Assembly: GCF_019049255.1 (NCBI RefSeq)
Contig: NZ_JAGMUJ010000161.1
Span: 124,001-188,000, forward strand
Source: Streptomyces sp. AC558_RSS880
Lineage (GTDB): Bacteria > Actinomycetota > Actinomycetes > Streptomycetales > Streptomycetaceae
DNA: 64,000 nt
Reading direction: 5' to 3'
Shown here: positions 50,979 through 59,724 of the stretch, one piece after another
Layout of the letters: each line of letters begins with the position of its first letter
How positions within the stretch are numbered: the first letter of the stretch is position 1
Notes under the pieces: generated by a model
Told to the model about the DNA's origin: nothing
The model's input: only the letters and a program-made list of their open reading frames with translations
The model's database searches: none
Program-made: the position numbers and the translations under genes

Positions 50979-52190
50979 TCAGTCCTCCAGTGCGGCGAGG
51001 CCGGGGAGCGTCTTGCCCTCGAGGTATTCGAGGGAGGCGCCGCCGCCGGTCGAGATGTGGCCGAATGCCTGCTCGTCGAAGCCCAGGATGCGGACGGCCG
51101 CGGCGGAGTCGCCGCCGCCGACCACGGTGAAGCCCGGGGAGTCGAGGAGGGCCTGGGCGACCGCCTTGGTGCCCTCGGCGTAATCGGGGTGCTCGAAGAC
51201 GCCCATGGGGCCGTTCCAGAAGACGGTGGCGGCGTCGGCGAGCTTCGAGGCGTACAGCTTGCGGGTCTCCGGGCCGATGTCCAGGCCCATGTGACCGGCC
51301 GGGATGGCGTCCGCGGCGACGTTGGTGGGATGGGACGGCGCCTTGGTCTTCATGTCGGGGAACTCCGCGGCGACCAGCGTGTCGACGGGCAGCACCAGCT
51401 CGACGCCGTTCTTCTCGGCGCGCTCCAGGTACTCCAGGACGGCCGGGATCTGGTCCTCCTGCAGCAGGGACGTGCCGATCTCGTGGCCCTGGGCCTTGAG
51501 GAAGGTGTACGCCATGCCGCCGCCGATGAGGATGCGGTCGGCCTTGCCGAGCAACTCGTCGATGACGGCGAGCTTGTCGGAGACCTTGGCGCCGCCGAGG
51601 GCGACGACGTAGGGCCGCTGGACGTCGTCGGTGAGCTTCCGCAGGACGCCGACCTCGGTGGCGATGAGGTGGCCGGCGTAGTGCGGCAGCCGTGCCGGGA
51701 GGTCGAAGACCGAGGCGTGCTTGCGGTGCACCGCGCCGAAGCCGTCGCCCACGTACACGTCGGCGAGGGCGGCGAGCCGGTCGGCGAAGGCGCCGCGCTC
51801 GGCGTCGTCCTTGGCCGTCTCACCGGCGTTGAAGCGCAGGTTCTCGATGACCGCGACCCGTCCGTCGGCCAGGCCGGCGACGGTGGCGGTCGCGGACTCG
51901 CCGACCGTGTCGGTCGCGAACGCGACGTCGGCGCCGAGGAGTTCCCCGAGGCGCGCGGCGGCCGGGGCGAGCGAGAAGGCGGGGTCCGGGGCGCCCTTGG
52001 GGCGGCCCAGGTGGGAGGCGACGACCACGCGGGCGCCCGCCTCGGCGAGGGCCTCGACGGTGGGCAGCACGGCGCGGATGCGGCCGTCGTCGGTGATGGT
52101 GGTGCCGTCCAGCGGCACGTTGAGGTCGGCGCGGACGAAGACCCGCTTGCCCGCGACGCCTTCGGAGAGGAGTTCGTCGATCGTCTTCAT
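50979..52190 (-). CDS. pgk: Phosphoglycerate kinase
   Basis: A 403-residue PGK. N-terminal RVFVRADLNVPLDG, ASHLGRPKG, and the ATP-site segments VFWNGPMGVFEHPDYAEGT and TVVGGGDSAAAVR are diagnostic. The ATG at 52190 follows GGGAG; the open frame extends further upstream but without coding character. Three 10-bp direct repeats lie 20-50 bases upstream of the start. Confidence 0.96.
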   Translation of the reverse strand: MKTIDELLSEGVAGKRVFVRADLNVPLDGTTITDDGRIRAVLPTVEALAEAGARVVVASHLGRPKGAPDPAFSLAPAAARLGELLGADVAFATDTVGESATATVAGLADGRVAVIENLRFNAGETAKDDAERGAFADRLAALADVYVGDGFGAVHRKHASVFDLPARLPHYAGHLIATEVGVLRKLTDDVQRPYVVALGGAKVSDKLAVIDELLGKADRILIGGGMAYTFLKAQGHEIGTSLLQEDQIPAVLEYLERAEKNGVELVLPVDTLVAAEFPDMKTKAPSHPTNVAADAIPAGHMGLDIGPETRKLYASKLADAATVFWNGPMGVFEHPDYAEGTKAVAQALLDSPGFTVVGGGDSAAAVRILGFDEQAFGHISTGGGASLEYLEGKTLPGLAALED

Positions 52191-52209
52191 AGGGGCTCCC
52201 TGGCTAGAG

Positions 52210-52239
52210 CTCGTGTTCGCTCGTGTTCGCTCGTGATCG
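52210..52239. repeat. Three 10-bp direct repeats in the pgk leader
   Basis: CTCGTGTTCG, CTCGTGTTCG and CTCGTGATCG stand head to tail, 20 bases before the pgk ATG. Confidence 0.8.
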
Positions 52240-52268
52240 AAAGCGGGCGACCGTTCCGATACGTGCGT

Positions 52269-52308
52269 CAGGGCTCGGACAGCGCGTTGCCGCACCGGCC
52301 GAGCCCTG
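52269..52308 (-). terminator. Terminator after gap
   Basis: CAGGGCTCGG (52269-52278) and CCGAGCCCTG (52299-52308) pair over 10 bp, 29 bases past the gap stop. Confidence 0.75.
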
Positions 52309-52336
52309 CACTCATATCAGGCTGCCCGCTCCGCGA

Positions 52337-53344
52337 TCAGAGCTGGTTGCCCACGAAGACCGTCAGGTCGACGAGGCGGTTGCTGTAGCCCCACTCGTTG
52401 TCGTACCAGCCGATGACCTTCACGCTCTTGCCCTCCTGGACCATGGTCAGGGAGGAGTCGAAGGTGCAGGACGCCGGGGCGTTGACGATGTCGGAGGAGA
52501 CGATCTCGTCCTCGGTGTACTCGAGGTAGCCCTTGAGCTCGCCCTCGGCGGCCTTCTGGAAGGCGGCGTTGACCTCTTCCTTGGTGACCTCGCGGGAGAG
52601 CTCGACGACCAGGTCGGTGACCGAGCCGGTCGGGACCGGGACGCGCATGGCCATGCCGTCCAGCTTGCCCTTGAGCTGCGGGAGCACCAGGGCGGTGGCC
52701 TTGGCGGCACCGGTGGTGGTCGGGATGATGTTCTCGGCGGCGGCACGCGCGCGGCGCAGGTCCTTGTGCGGGAAGTCCAGGATGCGCTGGTCGTTCGTGT
52801 ACGCGTGCACCGTGGTCATCAGACCCTTGACGATGCCGAAGTTCTCGTCGAGCACCTTCGCCATCGGCGCCACACAGTTGGTGGTGCAGGAGGCGTTGGA
52901 GATGACGTGGTGGTTCGCCGGGTCGTACTGGTCGTGGTTCACGCCCATGACGAGGGTGATGTCCTCGTTCTTCGCCGGGGCGGAGATGATGACCTTCTTG
53001 GCGCCGCCGGCGATGTGCTTCTCGGCGTCTTCCTTCTTGGTGAAGATGCCGGTCGACTCGATGACGATGTCGACGCCCAGCTCGCCCCACGGGATGTCGG
53101 CGGGGTTGCGCTCGGAGAGCACCTTGATCGTCTTGCCGTCGACGGTGATCGTGTCGGCGGTGTGGGTGACCTCCTGCTTGAGGCGGCCCAGGATGGTGTC
53201 GTACTTCAGCAGGTGCGCAGTCGTCGCCGTGTCACCCAGGTCGTTGACGGCCACGATCTCGATGTCGGCGCCCTGTTCCAGCAAAGCCCGGAAGTAGTTG
53301 CGACCGATGCGGCCAAACCCGTTGATGCCTACGCGGATCGTCAC
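52337..53344 (-). CDS. gap: Glyceraldehyde-3-phosphate dehydrogenase, type I
   Basis: A 335-residue NAD-dependent GAPDH. N-terminal INGFGRIGR (7-15), Asp35 in VNDLGD (NAD specificity), catalytic Cys153 (SNASCTTNC) and His180 (TTVHAYT), C-terminal WYDNEWGYSNRLVDL. GTG start with GAGGAG upstream. A terminator separates it from pgk, so it is likely transcribed alone. Confidence 0.96.
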   Translation of the reverse strand: MTIRVGINGFGRIGRNYFRALLEQGADIEIVAVNDLGDTATTAHLLKYDTILGRLKQEVTHTADTITVDGKTIKVLSERNPADIPWGELGVDIVIESTGIFTKKEDAEKHIAGGAKKVIISAPAKNEDITLVMGVNHDQYDPANHHVISNASCTTNCVAPMAKVLDENFGIVKGLMTTVHAYTNDQRILDFPHKDLRRARAAAENIIPTTTGAAKATALVLPQLKGKLDGMAMRVPVPTGSVTDLVVELSREVTKEEVNAAFQKAAEGELKGYLEYTEDEIVSSDIVNAPASCTFDSSLTMVQEGKSVKVIGWYDNEWGYSNRLVDLTVFVGNQL

Positions 53345-53418
53345 GAACCGATCTCCTCGTTGGTACGCCGGCTCTCGTCGCCGGCGAGCTGTATTTGGGA
53401 TGTCCCCGACCACTGTCG

Positions 53419-53449
53419 ACCCTACCTCTCCGGGGCCCCGGCCGTGACA
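53419..53449 (-). promoter_or_regulatory. Promoter candidate of gap
   Basis: TAGGGT (-10, 53424-53419 on the minus strand) with TGTCAC (53449-53444) 19 bases upstream; 75 bases before the gap start. The -35 is weak. Confidence 0.35.
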
Positions 53450-53471
53450 TCGAGTTGCCCCATACCCGGCA

Positions 53472-53508
53472 GGGCGGCCCGTACCCGTCAGTAGGGTGCG
53501 GACCGCCC
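53472..53508 (-). terminator. Terminator after the carboxypeptidase gene
   Basis: A stem of about 15 bp with one mismatch and one wobble (GGGCGG, CCG, ACCC with GGGT, CGG, CCGCCC) and a 7-base loop lies 64 bases past the carboxypeptidase stop. Confidence 0.65.
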
Positions 53509-53571
53509 GGTCCGACGCTCCGTCGTCACTCGATTTCGCTACGGATCGTCCGTGTGCGTTGACGCGCGGTG

Positions 53572-56526
53572 TCACCCGTCCAGGGCGGCCAGCGCCTTCC
53601 TCAGCAGTGCGGTCCGGTCGGCCGCGGAGGTGAGGTGCTCCAGGCCGAAGCCCAGCAGCACGGTGTCGCCGGTGGTGACCGCTCCGTAGGTCTGGAACAG
53701 CGCTCCGGTGCGCGTCCAGTCCTTCAGGACGGCCGGGCTGCCCGCGGGCGGTCCGGACACCGTCCAGGCGCCGAGCGAGCTCTCGAAGCCCTCGGTGCCG
53801 GCCGCGGTGCCGCCGGTCACGAGCGAGGCCTCGTCGGCGAGGACGCCGTGGCCGCCGCTGCCCGGGTCGGTGACGTAGGCGAGGGAGACCTCGACCGTCT
53901 TCCCGGCGTAGGCGCTCAGGTCGAACTCCACCTGCTGCCAGCCGCTGGAGGAGCCGGTGAGGCTGTTCCAGGAACCGGTGGTGCCGGTCGCGGCGCAGCC
54001 GTCGTCGCCCAGGGTCAGGTAGTGCTCCAGCCAGGGGTGCTCGCCCATGTAGAACCCGGCCGCGCACTCGCTCGGCACGGTGGTGCGGGTCGCGCCGCCC
54101 GCCTCGGGCAGGGTCGTCCAGTCGTCGGCGCCGGTGGTGCGCGCCTCGACGATGACGTGGTCGTAGCCCGGTTCGGTGTCCCACAGCAGCTGGGTGCGCA
54201 GGGTGGGCCTGTCGGCCGCGGCGGTGCCGGTGAGGTCGATGGTGCGGGTGAGGCGCTTGTAGCCGTCGTCGGTGTGCACGGCGGCCGCCATGTACGAGCC
54301 GGCGTAGGGCCCGTACGGGTTGACCGTGCCGGGGAACTGCCCGGCGCCGGCGCTCGCGAACTGCGGGTACCGCTCGGCGGGCAGCTCGTCGGAGGTGACC
54401 CCGTAGGTGCCGGCCTCGTCCAGCGGATTGCCGGGCGTGTCGCCGAGCGGGCCGGTGAAGCCGTCCAGGCCGCCGGAGCCGGTGAACGCCGTGGCTCCGG
54501 GGGTGGAGGTGCGGGAGTAGGCGCCCAGGTAGTACTGGCTGAAGTCGTCGGACAGGGTGCCGCCGCCGAGGTCGACGCTGCCGCCGGCCTGCTCGCCCGC
54601 CTCGATCAGCCGGCCGCCCTCGTTGAGGAAGGCCCGCAGCTGGAGCTGGGTGGCGATGCCCGGGGTGCCGGCGCCGGTGTGGTGGACGACCGTGTCGAAG
54701 TGGCTCAGCACGCCGAGCGCGTCCGGGGCTCCCTGCTCGGCGACGTCCCAGACCGCCGCGCGGCGGCCGTTGGCCTTCAGCGCGTCGACGTACTTCTGGG
54801 CCTGCGTGCTCTTCGCGCCCTCCTCGGCGACGACGAGGACGTCCGCGCGGGGCCGTTCGGCGACGGTGTAGGTGAAGTGCTCACTGGAGACGTTCCTGCC
54901 CCCGCGGCTCTCCCCGGTGAACCACACCTCGACCTTGTCGCCGGGCTCGCCGTGCCTCACCTTCGCCCGGTACTCGTCGAAGTAGAGGTTGTCCTCACCG
55001 CCGTACCGCTCCCCGCCCTTCCATGGCCTGAGGTCCACGTCGTGCGTACGGCCGCCGTTGACGCGGTACTTCAGCTCCTTGTCGCGCACGGCCTTGCGGA
55101 CGACGACGGAGACCTCCTGGTCGGCGCCGCGCGCGTACGACGTGCCGAAGGACGCCGGGGTGAAGTCCGCGGCCTCCAGGCCGACCGAGGAGGACGGCCG
55201 GTCGGGGTGGGAGGCGGACTCGGCGACGGAGAGCGCGAACGGGATGTTCTTCGCGAACTCCTGCTGGATCAGCTTCTCGTCGTCGGGGAAGTTGAAGCCC
55301 GACTGGCAGTCTTCGGCGTTCCACTCGTCGTCGGGGTCGGCCTCGGAGACGGTCTGGCAGGTCGACATCTCGGGGGTGAACATCGCCATGCCGTTGACGT
55401 TGGCCGCGTGGCCGTCGGCCTCGCCGTTGGTGGTGTACAGCTCGGAGGAGAGCTGTGGGTGGTAGCCGGGGATCGCGGAGTTGCCGGGCGTGCCGGCCAG
55501 GGCCTCGTAGAGGACGTCGTCGGGGGTCGGCGTGGCCACCTGCCAGCCGACCCCGTAGAGGAGGAGTTCGGCCGCCGAGTGGTAGTTGATGCCGTAGGTG
55601 AAGCCGATCCGCTTCTGGAAGGCGTCGATGGCCTTGGTCTCGGGCTCGGAGCCGGGGCTCGCGCCGCGGTAGGTCTGGCTGGTGGGGTTGGGGGACGAGC
55701 CCTCGTCGTCGTAGCCCCACTTGTAGGGGAAGTTGCGGTTGAGGTCGACGCCGTCGCCGGTGCCGATGGCGCCGTCCCCGTTGACGTCCCGCAGGTTCTT
55801 GCGCCAGAGGCGGTTGTCCTCGTCGGCGAAGGTGTGGTCGTAGCCGTCGGGGTTGGCGGAGAGGACGAACCACAGTTCGGTGGTGTCGACGATCTTCTTG
55901 ATCCGCTTGTCCGTCCGGTACGAGTCCAGGTAGTGGTGCATCAGCCGCCGGGTCATCTCCGGCGTGATCCACTCGCGCGCGTGCTGGTTGGACAGGTAGA
56001 GGACGGCCGGTTTCGACCCGTCCTTCGTCTTCTTGGCCCTCTTGGTGAGCTTCAGGGCGAGGATGTCCTGGCCCTTGACCGTCTTGCCGATGGAGACGAC
56101 CTTGGTGAGGTCGGGGTTCTCCCGCGCGGTGCGCAGGATCTCCTCCCGCAGACCGCCCTCTCCGCTGTACGGGCGGAACACGCCCTCGGCGGCGTCCTCG
56201 ACACGGGTCTCGGCCTGGGCGGAGAGTGTGTGCTCGGTGAGGTCGACGCCCTGTTCCTCCAGCTTTTCGGCCTGCCCCTCGGTGAGGTAGACCTCCACGG
56301 TGGCCGTGCCCTTGTCGGGCACCCGCTCACCGAGTTCGTGGCCGTCCTGCCCCGCCGCCAGCAGCAGGGACACCTGCTCCTTGGTGACGTCGGCGCGGAA
56401 GACCTTGACCTCGTCGGTGTCGGAGGCCGCGGGGTTTCCGGGTTGTGCCTGGGCGATGGGTGCGAGGCTCGCTCCGCCGATCAGGAGCGTGCCGACAGCG
56501 AGGATCGATCTCGCTCTGTGTCTCAT
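53572..56526 (-). CDS. Large secreted M14 zinc carboxypeptidase
   Basis: A 984-residue exported protease. The Sec signal peptide (residues 1-28, ending APIAQAQ) is followed by a prodomain and the M14 catalytic domain with zinc ligands His182 and Glu185 (NQHAREWITPE) and His316 (INYHSAAE), substrate-binding DLNRNFPYKWG (261-271) and catalytic Glu386 (FTPEMS). The long C-terminal region includes a ThuA/GATase-like stretch (ADVLVVAEEGAKSTQAQKYVDALK...LRAFLNEGGRLIEAGEQAGG) and an immune-inhibitor-A-like beta domain (WQQVEFDLSAYAGKTVEVSLAYVTDPG). ATG at 56526 follows GGGGGG. Monocistronic. Confidence 0.9.
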   Translation of the reverse strand: MRHRARSILAVGTLLIGGASLAPIAQAQPGNPAASDTDEVKVFRADVTKEQVSLLLAAGQDGHELGERVPDKGTATVEVYLTEGQAEKLEEQGVDLTEHTLSAQAETRVEDAAEGVFRPYSGEGGLREEILRTARENPDLTKVVSIGKTVKGQDILALKLTKRAKKTKDGSKPAVLYLSNQHAREWITPEMTRRLMHHYLDSYRTDKRIKKIVDTTELWFVLSANPDGYDHTFADEDNRLWRKNLRDVNGDGAIGTGDGVDLNRNFPYKWGYDDEGSSPNPTSQTYRGASPGSEPETKAIDAFQKRIGFTYGINYHSAAELLLYGVGWQVATPTPDDVLYEALAGTPGNSAIPGYHPQLSSELYTTNGEADGHAANVNGMAMFTPEMSTCQTVSEADPDDEWNAEDCQSGFNFPDDEKLIQQEFAKNIPFALSVAESASHPDRPSSSVGLEAADFTPASFGTSYARGADQEVSVVVRKAVRDKELKYRVNGGRTHDVDLRPWKGGERYGGEDNLYFDEYRAKVRHGEPGDKVEVWFTGESRGGRNVSSEHFTYTVAERPRADVLVVAEEGAKSTQAQKYVDALKANGRRAAVWDVAEQGAPDALGVLSHFDTVVHHTGAGTPGIATQLQLRAFLNEGGRLIEAGEQAGGSVDLGGGTLSDDFSQYYLGAYSRTSTPGATAFTGSGGLDGFTGPLGDTPGNPLDEAGTYGVTSDELPAERYPQFASAGAGQFPGTVNPYGPYAGSYMAAAVHTDDGYKRLTRTIDLTGTAAADRPTLRTQLLWDTEPGYDHVIVEARTTGADDWTTLPEAGGATRTTVPSECAAGFYMGEHPWLEHYLTLGDDGCAATGTTGSWNSLTGSSSGWQQVEFDLSAYAGKTVEVSLAYVTDPGSGGHGVLADEASLVTGGTAAGTEGFESSLGAWTVSGPPAGSPAVLKDWTRTGALFQTYGAVTTGDTVLLGFGLEHLTSAADRTALLRKALAALDG

Positions 56527-56619
56527 GAGCCCCCCTGGAAGTGGTCCACCACAGCGGCGAACAGATGCCAGGCTCATGACACATCATGATCGAGTCAAGG
56601 GTGCCGTCGCGACACGTGA

Positions 56620-56660
56620 GAACCGGCGCCGGTCACCCAAGTGGGTGCCGACGCCGGTTC
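56620..56660 (-). terminator. Terminator after whiA
   Basis: GAACCGGCG/CGCCGGTTC (9 bp) plus an inner CACCC/GGGTG stem (56620-56660), 13 bases past the whiA stop. Confidence 0.75.
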
Positions 56661-56672
56661 CCTGATCGGCCG

Positions 56673-57662
56673 TCAGACCATGAGCTTGTCGTCCAGCTCC
56701 TCGCCGAGGTTGGCCTCCGTGCCGGGGATGCCGAGGTCGGAGGCGCGCTTGTCGGCCATCGCCAGCAGCCGGCGGATCCGGCCGGCCACGGCGTCCTTGG
56801 TGAGCGGCGGGTCGGCGAGCGCGCCCAGCTCCTCCAGGGAGGCCTGCTTGTGCTCCATGCGCAGCCGGCCGGCCGCGGCGAGGTGCTCGGGGACGTCGTC
56901 GGCGAGGATCTCCAGGGCGCGCTGGACGCGGGCGCCGGCCGCCACGGCCGCGCGGGCGGAGCGGCGGAGGTTGGCGTCGTCGAAGTTGGCCAGCCGGTTC
57001 GCCGTGGCGCGCACCTCGCGGCGCATCCGGCGCTCCTCCCAGGCCAGCACCGACTCGTGCGCGCCGAGCCGGGTGAGCAGCGCGCCGATCGCGTCGCCGT
57101 CGCGGACCACGACCCGGTCCACGCCGCGCACCTCGCGCGCCTTGGCGGCGATCGACAGCCGGCGGGCGGCGCCGACCAGGGCGAGCGCGGCCTCGGGACC
57201 GGGGCAGGTCACCTCCAGGGAGGAGGAGCGGCCGGGCTCGGTGAGGGAGCCGTGGGCCAGGAAGGCACCGCGCCAGGCCGCCTCGGCGTCACAGGTGGCC
57301 CCGGAGACCACCTGCGGGGGCAGACCGCGGATCGGGCGGCCGCGGCCGTCCACCAGGCCGGTCTGACGGGCCAGCTGGTCGCCGCCCGCGACCACCCGGA
57401 CGACGTAGCGCGAGCCGCGGCGGAGTCCGCCCGGGGCCATCACGATCAGTTCGGAGCTGTGGCCGAAGATCTCCAGAATGTCCCGCTTGAGGCGGCGGGC
57501 CGCCATCGCGGTGTCCAGCTCCGCCTCGATCACGATGCGCCCGCTCACCAGGTGGAGGCCGCCGGCGAACCGCAGAACGGCGGAGACCTCCGCCTTCCTG
57601 CAGCAGGTCCGGGTGACGGGGAGCCGGGAGATCTCGTCCTTCACCGCTGCCGTCATCGCCAT
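56673..57662 (-). CDS. whiA: Sporulation/cell division regulator WhiA
   Basis: A 329-residue WhiA. It has the LAGLIDADG-like N-terminal lobes (AVKDEISRLPVTRTCCRKAEVSAVLRFAGGLHLVSGRIVIEAELDTAMAARRLKRDI...) and a C-terminal HTH (LEELGALADPPLTKDAVAGRIRRLLAMADK). In Streptomyces WhiA works with WhiB to start sporulation septation. ATG at 57662 follows GGAAGG and overlaps the yvcK end by ten bases; a second ATG at 57656 is possible. Last gene of uvrC-rapZ-yvcK-whiA. Confidence 0.96.
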   Translation of the reverse strand: MAMTAAVKDEISRLPVTRTCCRKAEVSAVLRFAGGLHLVSGRIVIEAELDTAMAARRLKRDILEIFGHSSELIVMAPGGLRRGSRYVVRVVAGGDQLARQTGLVDGRGRPIRGLPPQVVSGATCDAEAAWRGAFLAHGSLTEPGRSSSLEVTCPGPEAALALVGAARRLSIAAKAREVRGVDRVVVRDGDAIGALLTRLGAHESVLAWEERRMRREVRATANRLANFDDANLRRSARAAVAAGARVQRALEILADDVPEHLAAAGRLRMEHKQASLEELGALADPPLTKDAVAGRIRRLLAMADKRASDLGIPGTEANLGEELDDKLMV

Positions 57663-58720
57663 GGGCCGATCCTTCCATGCATCCGAAAAATACGGTCGTA
57701 CGCGGCGGCCAACAGCTCCGGGTCGTGCCGGGGGCTTCCGTCGGGCCTGGCCACCGGGGCCAGCTCGACCGCGGCGCCGAACCGCCGGGCGGCATCGGTC
57801 AGCGAGTCGCGGTCGGGCACGGCAGCCTCGTCGGCCAGCACCACGTCCAGGGCGAGTTTAGGGGCGTGTCGTCCCAAAACCTCCAAATGACGCTGCGGGG
57901 AGAAGCCCTCGGTTTCTCCTGGCTGCGGGGCGAGGTTAAGGGAGAGTACCCGGCGCGCCTTGGTTTCGATGAGGGCGTCCAGCAGTTCCGGCACGAGCAG
58001 GTGCGGGATGACCGAGGAGAACCAGGAGCCGGGGCCGAGCACCACCCAGTCGGCGTCGAGGACCGCCGCGACCGCCTCGGGGACGGCGGGCGGGTCGTTC
58101 GGCACGAGGTGCACGGACTGCACCTCGCCCGGGGTGAGGGCGACGGTGGCCTGGCCGCGGACGGTGCCGACCTCGTCGGGCCGCTCGGGGTCGTGGCCCT
58201 TGACCAGGGCCTGGAGCTCCAGCGGCACGGCGGACATGGGCAGCACCCGCCCGTGCGCGCCGAGCAGCCGGCCCACCAGGTCCAGCGCCTGGACGTGGTC
58301 GCCGAGCTGCTCCCACAGGGCGACGATCAGCAGATTGCCGACCGCGTGCTCGTGCAGATCGCCCTGGGACTGGAAGCGGTGCTGGATGACGCGGGCCCAG
58401 GTCTGGCCCCAGTCGTCGTCGCCGCACAGCGCGGCCAGGGCCTTGCGCAGGTCGCCGGGCGGCAGCACGCCCAGTTCGTCGCGCAGGCGCCCGCTGGAGC
58501 CGCCGTCGTCGGCCACGGTGACGACGGCGGTGAGGTCGCCGGTGATCCGGCGCAGCGCGGCGAGCGAGGCGGACAGGCCCATGCCGCCGCCGAGGGCGAC
58601 GACCTTGGGCTGGGCGCCCCGGCGGCGCGGTCTCGCGCCACGGGTCTCGGCCGGCCGGCTCGCGCGTCCCTCGGGGACCGCTCTGCGCAGCCGGCTCAGC
58701 CGCGGAGTACGTCGTGTCAT
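57653..58720 (-). CDS. yvcK: YvcK/CuvA (gluconeogenesis factor-like, CofD fold) protein
   Basis: A 355-residue UPF0052/YvcK protein. Nucleotide-sugar binding motifs KVVALGGGMGLSASLAAL, VTVADDGGSSGRLRDELG and PPGDLRKALAAL are intact. Later segments include QGDLHEHAVGNLLIVALW and VLGPGSWFSSVIPHLLVPELLDAL. Family knowledge: UDP-GlcNAc-binding regulator of carbon flow to the cell wall. The N-terminal 40 residues are Arg-rich. ATGA overlap with rapZ. Confidence 0.94.
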   Translation of the reverse strand: MTRRTPRLSRLRRAVPEGRASRPAETRGARPRRRGAQPKVVALGGGMGLSASLAALRRITGDLTAVVTVADDGGSSGRLRDELGVLPPGDLRKALAALCGDDDWGQTWARVIQHRFQSQGDLHEHAVGNLLIVALWEQLGDHVQALDLVGRLLGAHGRVLPMSAVPLELQALVKGHDPERPDEVGTVRGQATVALTPGEVQSVHLVPNDPPAVPEAVAAVLDADWVVLGPGSWFSSVIPHLLVPELLDALIETKARRVLSLNLAPQPGETEGFSPQRHLEVLGRHAPKLALDVVLADEAAVPDRDSLTDAARRFGAAVELAPVARPDGSPRHDPELLAAAYDRIFRMHGRIGPWR

Positions 58721-59724
58721 TCCCGTCCCATGTCCCGGTGGACCACCACCGTCTCCACGCCCTCGGCGGCGAGCCTGGCGGCGAGCTTCTCCGACATGGC
58801 GACCGACCGGTGCTTGCCGCCGGTGCAGCCGACGGCGATGGTCACATAGCGCTTGCCCTCACGACGGTAGCCCGCGGCGATCAGCCGCAGCAGCTCGGCG
58901 TACCGGTCGAGGAACTCCTTGGCGCCGGGCTGGTTGAAGACGTACGACGCCACCTCCTCGTTGAGGCCGGTGTACGGGCGCAGCTCGGGTACCCAGTGCG
59001 GGTTGGGCAGGAACCGCATGTCCACGACCAGGTCGGCGTCGACCGGGAGGCCGTACTTGAAGCCGAAGGACATGACGGTGGCCCGCAGCTCGGGCTCCTC
59101 CTCGCCGGCGAACTGGGCGTCCATCTTGGCGCGCAGCTCGTGCACGTTGAGGCTGGAGGTGTCGATCACCAGGTCGGCGTCGCCGCGCAGCTCGCGCAGC
59201 AGCTCCCGTTCGGCCGCGATGCCGTCGACGATACGGCCGTCGCCCTGGAGGGGGTGCGGACGGCGCACCGACTCGAAACGGCGCACCAGGGCGTCGTCGG
59301 AGGACTCCAGGAAGACGGTCCGCCGGGTGACGCCCCGCGCGTCGAGGTCGGCGAGGGACTCGCGGAGGTTGTCGAAGAAGCGCCGGCCGCGGACGTCGAC
59401 GACGACCGCGATCCGCGCCACGTTGCCCTGGGAACGCGCGCCGAGCTCCACCATGGTGGGGATCAGCGCGGGCGGCAGGTTGTCCACGACAAACCAGCCG
59501 AGGTCCTCCAGACACTTCGCGGCCGTCGAGCGGCCGGCCCCGGACATGCCGGAGATGATCACCAGCTCGGGGATGGCCACCTCGGGCACCCCGGCCTTTT
59601 CCTTGCCCGTACTCACCTGTGCTCCGTCGTCCTGGCGGGCGGCGGCCGGGCCGGCGCCTTCCCCGCCCGTCTCCTGCTGGGTCCGGTCCCGCTCCGGCGC
59701 GGGCCCCGTCTCGTGCTCGGTCAT
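58717..59724 (-). CDS. rapZ: RapZ/YvcJ nucleotide-binding protein
   Basis: A 335-residue RapZ family protein. The P-loop reads GMSGAGRST (59-67): the usual Lys is replaced by Arg65, as in other actinobacterial members I recall. FVVDNLPPALI, LRATVMSFGFKYGLPVDADLVVDMRFLPNPHW and VTIAVGCTGGKHRSVAMSE are family hallmarks. The first 45 residues are a low-complexity hydrophilic extension. In E. coli RapZ controls glmZ decay and senses GlcN6P; the actinobacterial role is less clear. Coupled to uvrC and yvcK by ATGA overlaps. Confidence 0.94.
   Translation of the reverse strand: MTEHETGPAPERDRTQQETGGEGAGPAAARQDDGAQVSTGKEKAGVPEVAIPELVIISGMSGAGRSTAAKCLEDLGWFVVDNLPPALIPTMVELGARSQGNVARIAVVVDVRGRRFFDNLRESLADLDARGVTRRTVFLESSDDALVRRFESVRRPHPLQGDGRIVDGIAAERELLRELRGDADLVIDTSSLNVHELRAKMDAQFAGEEEPELRATVMSFGFKYGLPVDADLVVDMRFLPNPHWVPELRPYTGLNEEVASYVFNQPGAKEFLDRYAELLRLIAAGYRREGKRYVTIAVGCTGGKHRSVAMSEKLAARLAAEGVETVVVHRDMGRE

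Noticed and set aside
54557..56589. Plus-strand open frame of about 1000 codons opposite the carboxypeptidase gene
   Set aside because: The minus strand encodes a clear M14 protease with signal peptide and all catalytic residues; the plus frame has no recognisable domain and mirrors its codons.
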